Shown here one piece after another: positions 54,615 through 62,969 of a stretch of DNA of 64,000 nt. The position numbers and the translations under genes were made by a program. Positions within the stretch are counted from its first letter, which is position 1. Every line of letters begins with the position of its first letter. Source of the stretch: Actibacterium pelagium. GTDB lineage: Bacteria; Pseudomonadota; Alphaproteobacteria; Rhodobacterales; Rhodobacteraceae. Below the pieces are notes generated by a model, which ran no database searches, was not told the origin of the DNA, and worked only from the letters and a program-made list of their open reading frames with translations. The stretch is taken from positions 1,140,583 through 1,204,582 of the forward strand of contig NZ_NSBU01000007.1 in NCBI RefSeq assembly GCF_002285415.1, in the 5' to 3' direction.

Positions 54615-54628
54615 TATGTTATAACATA
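54615..54628. promoter_or_regulatory. Probable Zur operator between znuA and zur
   Basis: TATGTTATAACATA is a perfect 14-bp palindrome in the 77-base gap between the divergent znuA and zur genes. It matches the TGTTATAACA-type core of Zur boxes in proteobacteria. One site could control both directions. Confidence 0.8.
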
Positions 54629-54679
54629 TGCGCTGGACTTAGCGCCGCCTCCGGCAAGTTGCAAGTGGGTAAATGACGT

Positions 54680-55159
54680 ATGAGCGCCATTGGTTTTGAA
54701 GAGCATGATCACCACCATTGTATCGCGGACGCGATGCAAAACGCGGAAGCTTTGTGCGCCACGAACAGCCTGAAATTCACCCCAACCCGCCGCCGCGTTC
54801 TGGAAATCCTCCTGGATCGGCATCAGGCCATGGGGGCCTATGATATCCTTGAAGTTCTGGCAGTCGAGGGGATGGGCTCGCAGCCGCCGGTCGCTTATCG
54901 CGCGCTGGACTTTCTGGTCTCGAACGGGCTGGCCCATAAGATCGAGCGTCTGAACGCCTATGTCGCCTGCTCGCATCAGGGCGAAGATCACACGCCTGGC
55001 TTTATGATCTGCACCGAATGCAAAACCGTGGCAGAGGTGCCCGCGGCCTCGGTCCGGTCCATTTTGGGCGAAGCCGCCAGCCAGACGGGCTTCCGTGTTG
55101 ACCGCGCCATGATCGAGGCCGAAGGCGTTTGCGCAAACTGTCAGGAACACCCTGCATGA
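54680..55159 (+). CDS. zur: Fur family zinc regulator Zur
   Basis: The 159-residue protein has the Fur winged helix (LKFTPTRRRVLEILLDRHQAMGAYDILEVL, shown by KFTPTRRRVLEILL and AYDILEVL; PPVAYRALDFLVSNGLAHKI) and two Cys pairs, CTECKTVAEV and CANCQEH, forming the structural zinc site. Sitting between znuA and znuCB, it is Zur rather than Fur. It is likely autoregulated through the palindrome upstream. Its end overlaps znuC by four bases (ATGA). Confidence 0.94.
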   Translation: MSAIGFEEHDHHHCIADAMQNAEALCATNSLKFTPTRRRVLEILLDRHQAMGAYDILEVLAVEGMGSQPPVAYRALDFLVSNGLAHKIERLNAYVACSHQGEDHTPGFMICTECKTVAEVPAASVRSILGEAASQTGFRVDRAMIEAEGVCANCQEHPA

Positions 55160-55914
55160 GCTTGATTTCCCTAAAGAATGTCGAAGTCAGACATGGTGAA
55201 CTGACAGCCCTGCACAGCGTCAATTTTTCGATCGACAAGGGAGAGATTGTAACCGTTGTCGGCCCAAATGGCTCTGGTAAGTCGACGCTGATCCGCACCA
55301 TTGTTGGGGCGCTGAAGCCATCCAAGGGACAGATGGAACACGCGGAAGGGCTGCGGATTGGATATGTTCCACAGAAGCTTTTCATCGACCCGACCCTGCC
55401 GATTTCGGTCAAACGGTTCATGTCCCTGCCCCGATCCTTCCCCCATGCAGATGTCGAAGAAGCCCTGCGCCACACTGGCGCCAGCGGGCTTGCCGACCGC
55501 CCGATGAGCGCCCTGTCCGGCGGACAGTTCCAGCGTGTCTTGCTGGCCCGCGCCATTCTGGAGAAACCCGATCTGCTGATCCTTGACGAGGCGACGCAGG
55601 GGCTGGATCAACCCGGTGCTGCATCCTTCTATCGTCTGATCGAAACCCTGCGCACCGAGTTGGGATGCGCTGTTCTGATGGTCAGCCACGACCTGCATGT
55701 GGTCATGAGCGCCTCGGACCGGGTGATTTGCATGAACGGTCATATCTGCTGCGAGGGCGCACCAGAGGTGGTCGCCAGCGCCCCAGAATATCGCGCGCTG
55801 TTCGGCAGCGGCACGGATGGCGCGCTGGCGCTTTATCGTCACACACACACGCACAGTCACGATGGTGACTGCGACCACGATCACGACCATGAGGACCACG
55901 CACATGCTGGATGA
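55156..55914 (+). CDS. znuC: Zinc ABC transporter ATP-binding protein ZnuC
   Basis: The 252-residue ATPase has Walker A GPNGSGKSTLIRTI (about residues 36-49), Q-loop YVPQKLF, signature LSGGQFQRVLLARA and Walker B LLILDEATQGLDQP. The C-terminus carries an extra His/Asp tail (HTHTHSHDGDCDHDHDHEDH), which may bind zinc and is unusual for the family's ATPase. The ATG at 55156 overlaps the zur stop; an in-frame start at 55129 is inside zur. It overlaps znuB by 11 bases. Confidence 0.96.
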   Translation: MSLISLKNVEVRHGELTALHSVNFSIDKGEIVTVVGPNGSGKSTLIRTIVGALKPSKGQMEHAEGLRIGYVPQKLFIDPTLPISVKRFMSLPRSFPHADVEEALRHTGASGLADRPMSALSGGQFQRVLLARAILEKPDLLILDEATQGLDQPGAASFYRLIETLRTELGCAVLMVSHDLHVVMSASDRVICMNGHICCEGAPEVVASAPEYRALFGSGTDGALALYRHTHTHSHDGDCDHDHDHEDHAHAG

Positions 55915-56701
55915 CTTTCTGGTTCGTGCCGCACTGGCCGGGATTGGCATCGCCTTGGCCGCCGCGCCTTTGGGCTGTTTCGTGGTCTGGCGCCGAATGG
56001 CCTATTTCGGCGATGCCACGGCCCACGCCGCCGTTTTAGGGGTCGCGATGTCGCTGGCCCTGTCGATCTCTGTCTTCGCGGGCGCCATGCTGGTGGCGCT
56101 GATCATGGCGGTCACCGTCAACACGTTGCACGGCCGCGGCCACGCGATGGACACGCTTTTGGGTGTGTTGGCGCACTCGGCACTGGCCTTTGGCCTTGTG
56201 GCCGTATCCTTCATCGACGGGGTGCGGGTGGACCTAATGGCCTATCTGTTTGGCGACATTCTAGCCGTCAGCAAGACCGACCTAGCCATCATCTGGGGCG
56301 CAGCCCTGACGGTGTTGGCCCTGCTTGGCTGGCGTTGGTCTGCCCTTCTGCTGACAACGCTAAACCCCGAGTTGGCCCGCGCCTCTGGCGTGAATTCAAA
56401 GCGGGAAGAACTGATCCTGACGCTGGCGCTGGCTTTGGTCGTCGCCGTTGCCATCAAGCTGGTTGGCGCCCTGCTGATCGGAGCGATGCTGCTGATCCCC
56501 GCCGCCGCCGCGCGCCCCTTTGCGCGAACGCCGGAGGCGATGGCGTTCATTGCTGCCGCAGTTGGATCTGTGGCAGTTCTAGGTGGGCTCTCCACATCAT
56601 TCGCGCTTGACACACCTTCGGGACCAACGATTGTCTGCCTTGCCGCTGTGCTCTTCGCCGCCTCTACCCCTGTAGCCAGACTTCTGCTAGGTCACCGGTA
56701 G
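55904..56701 (+). CDS. znuB: Zinc ABC transporter permease ZnuB
   Basis: The 265-residue permease has about eight helices, with the ABC-3 family pattern GCFVVWRRMAYFGDATAHAAVLGVA near the start and SGVNSKREELILTLALALVVAVAIKLVGALLIGAMLLIPAAAA (read here by ends) in the second half. With ZnuA and ZnuC it forms the high-affinity zinc importer. ATG at 55904 gives MLDDFLVRAALAGI; the longer frame from 55817 reads through the His-tail codons of znuC. It ends the zur-znuC-znuB operon. Confidence 0.95.
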   Translation: MLDDFLVRAALAGIGIALAAAPLGCFVVWRRMAYFGDATAHAAVLGVAMSLALSISVFAGAMLVALIMAVTVNTLHGRGHAMDTLLGVLAHSALAFGLVAVSFIDGVRVDLMAYLFGDILAVSKTDLAIIWGAALTVLALLGWRWSALLLTTLNPELARASGVNSKREELILTLALALVVAVAIKLVGALLIGAMLLIPAAAARPFARTPEAMAFIAAAVGSVAVLGGLSTSFALDTPSGPTIVCLAAVLFAASTPVARLLLGHR

Positions 56702-56863
56702 AAAGCGAGGCACCGAACTGGCGCGGCTCTTCAAATGCCAAAAGCGCATAAATACTTCATGCAGGCCAATTTCAAAACACCGCCCATTTTTTGCTTGGCC
56801 CTAGCGGCGGTTTACCCCTTATAAGCGAAGAGTTAAAGCTCTTAGAGCAGCAATGGATAAGCT

Positions 56864-57982
56864 ATGAAAAAAGCTCTGATTACAGGCATCACGGGTCAGG
56901 ACGGGTCTTATCTGGCAGAGTTCCTTCTTGAAAAAGGTTATGAGGTGCACGGGATTAAGCGCCGCGCCTCGTCGTTCAACACGCAGCGGATCGACCATAT
57001 TTATGAAGACCCACATGTCGATAACGCGCGGTTTAAACTGCATTATGGCGATCTAACGGATTCTTCTAACCTAACCCGCATTCTGTCCGAGGTTCAGCCG
57101 GACGAACTGTATAATCTGGGGGCTCAATCCCATGTGGCTGTTAGTTTTGAAAGCCCGGAATATACTGCAGATGTTGATGCCCTCGGCACCTTGCGCTTAC
57201 TCGAAGCGATCCGCTTTTTAGGGTTAGAGAAGAAGACACGCTTTTATCAAGCTTCGACCTCGGAACTTTATGGACTTGTGCAGGAAACTCCTCAAACAGA
57301 GACCACGCCATTCCACCCGCGCAGCCCCTATGCTGTAGCCAAGATGTTCGCCTATTGGACGGCCGTGAACTATCGCGAGGCCTATGGCATCTTTGCTTGC
57401 AACGGCATCTTGTTCAATCACGAGTCGCCTCGCCGAGGCGAAACTTTCGTGACCCGTAAAATTACACGTGGCCTCGCCAATATCGCACAAGGTCTTGAGC
57501 CCTGCCTATACATGGGCAATATCGACGCTCTTCGCGATTGGGGCCACGCTAAAGACTATGTTCGCATGCAGTGGTTGATGTTGCAGCAAGACGCGCCCGA
57601 GGATTTTGTAATCGCGACGGGTAAGCAGTTTTCCGTGCGCCAATTCATAAAATGGAGCGCCGCAGAGTTGGGTTTGACGTTGCGCTTTGAGGGTAACGGT
57701 CTTGACGAAATTGGCATTGTCGATGCAATCAAGGGCGAAAATGCCCCCGCTCTGTCGGTTGGCGATACCATTCTACGGATCGACCCACGCTATTTCCGCC
57801 CGGCGGAAGTTGAAACGCTGCTTGGCGATCCCTCCAAGGCCAAGCAAAAGCTGGGCTGGGAACCTAAAATTACTGTGCAGGACATGTGCGCTGAGATGGT
57901 GGCTGAGGACCTGAGGAACGCGCAGCGTGACCGGCTTTTACGTGAGCATGGGCTGGAACTGCCCGTGTCGACCGAGGGTTAG
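56864..57982 (+). CDS. gmd: GDP-mannose 4,6-dehydratase
   Basis: Gmd makes GDP-4-keto-6-deoxy-mannose, the first step to GDP-L-fucose. The 372-residue short-chain dehydrogenase has the NADP motif [16 protein letters not shown], the GMD signature [16 protein letters not shown], the active-site TSELYG and YAVAK (Y-x3-K), and [16 protein letters not shown]. It starts a polysaccharide locus 162 bases after the zinc operon and is followed three bases later by the GDP-fucose synthase gene. Confidence 0.97.
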   Translation: MKKALITGITGQDGSYLAEFLLEKGYEVHGIKRRASSFNTQRIDHIYEDPHVDNARFKLHYGDLTDSSNLTRILSEVQPDELYNLGAQSHVAVSFESPEYTADVDALGTLRLLEAIRFLGLEKKTRFYQASTSELYGLVQETPQTETTPFHPRSPYAVAKMFAYWTAVNYREAYGIFACNGILFNHESPRRGETFVTRKITRGLANIAQGLEPCLYMGNIDALRDWGHAKDYVRMQWLMLQQDAPEDFVIATGKQFSVRQFIKWSAAELGLTLRFEGNGLDEIGIVDAIKGENAPALSVGDTILRIDPRYFRPAEVETLLGDPSKAKQKLGWEPKITVQDMCAEMVAEDLRNAQRDRLLREHGLELPVSTEG

Positions 57983-57985
57983 GCT

Positions 57986-58942
57986 ATGCGCAAGATCTTT
58001 CTAGCCGGGCATAGGGGCATGGTGGGAAGCGCACTTCTACGCCGATTGCAAGAAATGAATGAACAGGTTTTGACCCGGACGCATGCAGAGTTAGACTTGA
58101 CTGAACAAGCCGCTGTACGCGATTTCATGCAAGCTGAGCGTCCCGACGTGGTCATCCTCGCCGCCGCCAAGGTGGGCGGCATTCACGCCAACAACGCATA
58201 CCCTGCCGATTTTATTTACGAGAACCTAATGATTGAGGCCAATGTGATCCATCAGGCCTTCGCCGCCGGTGTGCAAAAGCTTTTGCAACTTGGCTCTTCC
58301 TGCATCTATCCGCGTGAGGCTGAGCAACCAGTGCGTGAAGACGCGCTGCTGACCGGCCAACTGGAACCGACGAACGAGCCATATGCCATCGCAAAGATCT
58401 CGGGAATCAAACTGTGTGAAAGCTATAACCGGCAACATGGGGTGGATTATCGTTGCGTGATGCCAACCAACCTCTATGGACCGGGCGACAATTTTCACCC
58501 GGAAAATAGCCACGTGATCCCTGCCCTGATCCGCCGCTTCCACGAGGCGGTCTTGGCTGGCGATGAAGAGGTGACGATATGGGGCACTGGAACCCCGCGC
58601 CGTGAGTTCCTGCATGTAGATGATTTGGCCGCAGCCTCGTTGTTTGTGCTGGATCTGCCAAAGGAAGTGTACCAGGCAAACACGCTGCCCATGCTCAGCC
58701 AAATTAATGTAGGCGCAGGTGCCGACATCTCGATCAAAGAGCTGGCAAAGAAGATTGCGGCAATCATTGGGTTCGAAGGCCGGATCACGACCAACCCAAC
58801 CAAGCCCGACGGGACGCCGCGCAAGTTAATGGATGTCTCTCGTCTGACAGAAATGGGCTGGCAAGCGCAGATAGGTCTGGATCAGGGTCTTGCCGCAACG
58901 TACCAATGGTTTCAGGACAACGCTGAAACTTTCCGCCGATAG
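57986..58942 (+). CDS. fcl: GDP-L-fucose synthase
   Basis: The 318-residue epimerase/reductase completes GDP-L-fucose from the Gmd product. It shows the NADPH motif [26 protein letters not shown], the catalytic SSCIYP and [16 protein letters not shown] (Y-x3-K), and [19 protein letters not shown]. Spacing of three bases to gmd and eight to manC supports one operon. The pair indicates a fucose-containing surface glycan. Confidence 0.97.
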   Translation: MRKIFLAGHRGMVGSALLRRLQEMNEQVLTRTHAELDLTEQAAVRDFMQAERPDVVILAAAKVGGIHANNAYPADFIYENLMIEANVIHQAFAAGVQKLLQLGSSCIYPREAEQPVREDALLTGQLEPTNEPYAIAKISGIKLCESYNRQHGVDYRCVMPTNLYGPGDNFHPENSHVIPALIRRFHEAVLAGDEEVTIWGTGTPRREFLHVDDLAAASLFVLDLPKEVYQANTLPMLSQINVGAGADISIKELAKKIAAIIGFEGRITTNPTKPDGTPRKLMDVSRLTEMGWQAQIGLDQGLAATYQWFQDNAETFRR

Positions 58943-58950
58943 GGGGGGCG

Positions 58951-60396
58951 ATGACCAATACCATTCACCCTGTTCTTCTTTGCGGCGGGTCCGGCACCCG
59001 GCTTTGGCCTCTGTCACGTAAATCCTACCCCAAACAGTTTGCGAAATTGACGGGCGACGAAAGCCTTTATCAGGCCTCCGCCCTGCGCCTGTCGGGCGAA
59101 GGGTTCGGTGCACCAACCGTTGTGACGGCCTCAGACTTTCGGTTCATTGTGATTGAGCAGTTGGCGGCGCTGGAAATCCCTCTGGCAGACATTCTGATTG
59201 AACCCGCGCCAAAAAACACGGCCCCTGCTGTGTGCGCCGCCGCCCTTGCGCTGGAGGCACGGAACCCTGGCGCCCTGATGTTGGTCGCGCCTTCGGATCA
59301 CGTGATCCCAGATGGACCGCGGTTTCATTCAGCGATTCATGCGGCAGCACCAGCCGCCATGAGTGGGCAGCTTGTCACCTTCGGCATTCGCCCAGATCGC
59401 CCAGAAACCGGCTATGGCTGGTTAGAGCTCTCTACCCCAACGGCCGATTTCGACCCGGCCCCGCAACCACTGAAAAACTTTGTTGAAAAGCCCGATCAAG
59501 AGAAGGCTCAGGCGCTTCTGGACGGTGGAATGCACCTGTGGAACGCAGGCATCTTCCTGTTTTCGACAACAACCATCTTGGAAGCTTTTGCAGCCCACGC
59601 GCCGGAGGTTCTGGAGATCACCCGAAAGGCATTTGAGGCATCAGAAGCGGACCTATCCTTCACACGCTTAGAACCAAAAGCCTGGTCGGAATTGCCAGAT
59701 ATCTCGATTGACTACGCGGTGATGGAACGCGCATCGAACTTAACAGTCGTGCCCTATGCAGGGTCATGGTCCGACTTGGGCGATTGGCACTCGGTTTGGC
59801 GCGAAGCCGGGGCCGACGAGACAGGCACTGTTACCGCTGGCCCCTCGACTGCGATTGACTGCGAAAACACGCTGTTACAAGCCACAAGTGAGGCGCAGCA
59901 ATTGGTGGGCATTGGGGTCAAAGACTTGATCGCAGTGGCTATGCCTGACGCGGTTTTGGTCGCCCATAAGGACCGCGCGCAAGACGTTAAGAACGCCGTT
60001 GCCGCGCTGAAAAACAAGAAAGTTCCACAGGCCGACACCCTGCCCCGCGACTATCGCCCATGGGGTTGGTACGAAAGCCTTGTGATCGGTCCAAGGTTTC
60101 AGGTTAAACGGATCGTGGTCTATCCTGGGGCATCGCTGAGCCTACAGAGTCACAACCACCGCGCAGAACATTGGGTTGTTGTCGAAGGAACCGCCAAGGT
60201 CACGATCGACGAGCGTGTCGAATTGGTGAGTGAGAACCAGTCTGTCTATATCCCCTTGGGAGCCGTCCATCGGATGGAGAACCCCGGGAAAGTGACCCTG
60301 ACTCTAATTGAGGTGCAAACTGGCAGCTATCTGGGCGAAGACGACATAATCCGATACGAGGATATTTATGCCCGGGGGCAAGGGGCCAAGGGATGA
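58951..60396 (+). CDS. manC: Bifunctional mannose-1-phosphate guanylyltransferase/mannose-6-phosphate isomerase
   Basis: The 481-residue enzyme supplies GDP-mannose. The N-terminal nucleotidyltransferase has LLCGGSGTRLWPLSRKSYPKQF near residues 8-29 (written here as GGSGTRLWP and YPKQF), PAPKNTAPA, APSDHVI and FVEKPD. The C-terminal 120 residues form a type II phosphomannose isomerase cupin (RPWGWYESL, RFQVKRIVVYPGASLSLQ, HNHRAEHWVVVEG, HRMENPG). A GGGGGG run lies before the ATG. It overlaps manB by four bases. Confidence 0.97.
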   Translation: MTNTIHPVLLCGGSGTRLWPLSRKSYPKQFAKLTGDESLYQASALRLSGEGFGAPTVVTASDFRFIVIEQLAALEIPLADILIEPAPKNTAPAVCAAALALEARNPGALMLVAPSDHVIPDGPRFHSAIHAAAPAAMSGQLVTFGIRPDRPETGYGWLELSTPTADFDPAPQPLKNFVEKPDQEKAQALLDGGMHLWNAGIFLFSTTTILEAFAAHAPEVLEITRKAFEASEADLSFTRLEPKAWSELPDISIDYAVMERASNLTVVPYAGSWSDLGDWHSVWREAGADETGTVTAGPSTAIDCENTLLQATSEAQQLVGIGVKDLIAVAMPDAVLVAHKDRAQDVKNAVAALKNKKVPQADTLPRDYRPWGWYESLVIGPRFQVKRIVVYPGASLSLQSHNHRAEHWVVVEGTAKVTIDERVELVSENQSVYIPLGAVHRMENPGKVTLTLIEVQTGSYLGEDDIIRYEDIYARGQGAKG

Positions 60397-61760
60397 GCGA
60401 ACTCACCTGTTTCAAGGCCTACGATATTCGGGGCCGACTTGGGGTCGATCTGGATGAAGTCATCGCCTACCGCATAGGGCGCGCCTTTGCTGAAGCACTG
60501 AATGCCAAAACGGTGGTTCTGGGGCGCGACGTGCGGGCCTCTTCCATGGCACTGGCAAACAGTGTCGCCGACGGGCTTCGGGATCAAGGTTGTGATGTGC
60601 TCGACCTTGGCCTGTCCGGTACCGAAGAAATGTATCACGCCACCGCGCATCTAACTGCTGACGGTGGAGTTTGTGTCACAGCCTCTCACAACCCGATGGA
60701 CTACAACGGCATGAAGATGGTGGGCGGGGGCTCTGCCCCTTTGGGTGCAGAGACGGGGCTGGCACAGGTTAAAGCATTGGCCGAAGCTGCTAAGTTTACA
60801 GATGCCGAGGTACGTGGATCTCTGACCGATGCGTCCATCGCAGCACGTGCAGCTTATGTCGACACGATTTGCGGCTTTGCAGACCTTTCTGCCCTGAAAC
60901 CACTGAAAATCTTGGTCAACGCAGGACACGGCACCGCTGGCCCAACCTTTGACGCCATTGCGGACCGTCTTAGCGCGCTTGGCGCTCCTTTGAGTTTCGA
61001 GCGCCTGTACCACGATCCAGACGGCACCTTCCCCCAAGGCATCCCGAACCCGCTGTTGCCAGAGAACCGCCCGGCCACGGCGGATGCCGTGCGTGCCTCT
61101 GGGGCGGATTTCGGTGTTGCCTGGGACGGGGATTTTGATCGATGCTTCTTCTTCGATCACACGGGTGCATTCATTGATGGCGAATATGTTGTTGGCCTTC
61201 TGGCCGAGGCGTTTTTGGCCAAAGACCCCGGCGCCACGGTCATCCACGACCCGCGGATCATCTGGAACACGCAAGACCTTGTGGCGCGGGCGGGCGGGCG
61301 GGCGGTGCAAACGCGTACCGGGCACGCTTTCATCAAACAAGCCATGCGTGACGAGAACGCCGTCTATGGCGGCGAGATGTCGGCGCACCATTATTTCCGC
61401 GACTTTGTCTATTGCGACAGCGGAATGATCCCATGGCTTCTCATCGCTGAACTGGTCAGCCGAAACGGCCCACTTGCCGGGCTGGTTGCCGACCGCAAAG
61501 CGGCCTTCCCATCGTCCGGTGAGATCAACTTCAAGCTGGACAATCCCAAAGCCGCCATTGCGAGGGTATTGGCTGTATTTGAACCCAAGGCCCAGGCCAT
61601 CGATCGGATGGACGGGTTTGGCTTTGACCTTGGCGACTGGCGTTTCAACCTGCGTAGCTCAAATACCGAACCGGTTGTCCGACTGAATGTCGAAGCCCGG
61701 AACAACGCCGATTTGGTCTCAATGGGGGTTGAGAGCGTGACCAAAATCCTGTTGCGATAG
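60393..61760 (+). CDS. manB: Phosphomannomutase
   Basis: ManB converts mannose 6-phosphate to mannose 1-phosphate for ManC. The 455-residue alpha-D-phosphohexomutase has the phosphoserine loop CVTASHNPMDYNGMK (about residues 90-104), the magnesium loop AWDGDFDRCFF (near 248) and the sugar-binding GGEMSAHHYF and RSSNTEP. It may also act on glucose phosphates, as AlgC does. It overlaps manC by four bases and finishes the nucleotide-sugar part of the locus. Confidence 0.96.
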   Translation: MSELTCFKAYDIRGRLGVDLDEVIAYRIGRAFAEALNAKTVVLGRDVRASSMALANSVADGLRDQGCDVLDLGLSGTEEMYHATAHLTADGGVCVTASHNPMDYNGMKMVGGGSAPLGAETGLAQVKALAEAAKFTDAEVRGSLTDASIAARAAYVDTICGFADLSALKPLKILVNAGHGTAGPTFDAIADRLSALGAPLSFERLYHDPDGTFPQGIPNPLLPENRPATADAVRASGADFGVAWDGDFDRCFFFDHTGAFIDGEYVVGLLAEAFLAKDPGATVIHDPRIIWNTQDLVARAGGRAVQTRTGHAFIKQAMRDENAVYGGEMSAHHYFRDFVYCDSGMIPWLLIAELVSRNGPLAGLVADRKAAFPSSGEINFKLDNPKAAIARVLAVFEPKAQAIDRMDGFGFDLGDWRFNLRSSNTEPVVRLNVEARNNADLVSMGVESVTKILLR

Positions 61761-61798
61761 GCATACATCCAAACACCGAAACCAAAACCGGAGCATTC

Positions 61799-62905
61799 TT
61801 GCAGCCCAAACCTCTCTTCGTACGATTTGTAACACGCAAATGGTCCCCGGCTGTCGGCGGTATGGAGACTTATTGTCTGCGGTTGACCGAACAGCTGCAA
61901 AAGCATTGCGAGTTGGACATCATCGCTCTGCCCGGTGAGGTCAACGGCGAGAGCCCTTCTGGTGGGAAACTATTTTTTTTCGGGTTGAGAACAGCGGTCC
62001 GCTTAGCTTTGGTACGTCGCAAGGCCGACGTAACCCATATCGCGGATATGGCCTCGTGGCCTCTTGGCGCAATTGCCGTATGGTCTGGAAAAACAAGGCG
62101 TGTAGTGCTTTCGGCGCATGGTTCAGACGTCAGGTATGCCCTGCGTAACGGCTGGCGTTGCCGCCTGTACCGTAAATATCTAGGTTTTTGCCGGCGTCTA
62201 CTGCGCGATGCTACTTTTATCGCCAATTCCAAGGCTACAGCGGATGCTCTAGACCAGCTAGGGTTCCAGCAGGTTTGTATCATACCCCTTGCTGCCCAAT
62301 CGGTAGAGCAAGCCGCTCCTCCAAACCCAAAGCGCTACATACTATTTGCAGGTAGGATTCTACCTCAGAAAGGACTTTCTTGGTTCATTGAATACGTTTT
62401 GCCCCAACTTCCGCACGACATCAGCCTGCGCGTAGCAGGTACGGTTTGGGACAAGAAAGAGGCCGCCTGCCTAGAAGTCGACCGAGTAAAACATATGGGG
62501 GCCCTTGATTTCGAGGCGTTGCAGATCGCCTATCGCGATGCGCTTTGCGTGATCCTGCCGAACTTGATTGCAGACGAGGGTTACGTTGAGGGGTTCGGGC
62601 TTGCTGCACCTGAAGCGTCTGCCGCTGGCGCTGTCGTACTGGCTGCAGATAGCGGAGGTTTGAAAGACGCGGTTATTCATGGTGAGACAGGCTTCTTGCT
62701 GCCTGGTGAAGACGAACAAGCTTGGGCTGATAAGATCCAAGCTATCGCGGAATGGGATACCGCAAAACGAGATACATTCATCGAACAGTCTCAGCAGACC
62801 TGCCGTATATATTTTTCCTGGGAGCGGGTCGCGCAAGCGACCTTGGCTCTATATTCGAAGAGCGGTCATCGCTCGCAGCGATTAACAGCCCAAACAGAGA
62901 ATTGA
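61799..62905 (+). CDS. Family 4 glycosyltransferase
   Basis: The 368-residue GT-B enzyme begins with FVTRKWSPAVGGMETYC (the glycine loop near residue 16) and has HGSDVRYALR, FAGRILPQKGLSWFI and the donor-site EGFGLAAPEASAAG with the E-x7-E pair near residues 262-270. It probably adds a sugar, perhaps mannose or fucose given the upstream genes, to a growing surface glycan. The start is TTG, with GGAG six bases upstream. It follows manB by 38 bases and belongs to the same run. Confidence 0.92.
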   Translation: MQPKPLFVRFVTRKWSPAVGGMETYCLRLTEQLQKHCELDIIALPGEVNGESPSGGKLFFFGLRTAVRLALVRRKADVTHIADMASWPLGAIAVWSGKTRRVVLSAHGSDVRYALRNGWRCRLYRKYLGFCRRLLRDATFIANSKATADALDQLGFQQVCIIPLAAQSVEQAAPPNPKRYILFAGRILPQKGLSWFIEYVLPQLPHDISLRVAGTVWDKKEAACLEVDRVKHMGALDFEALQIAYRDALCVILPNLIADEGYVEGFGLAAPEASAAGAVVLAADSGGLKDAVIHGETGFLLPGEDEQAWADKIQAIAEWDTAKRDTFIEQSQQTCRIYFSWERVAQATLALYSKSGHRSQRLTAQTEN

Positions 62906-62969
62906 CAATTAACTTGCCTCTTCACAATTACTCTCGTTCGATGCTGGATGAAATTGGTGACAAACAAGA

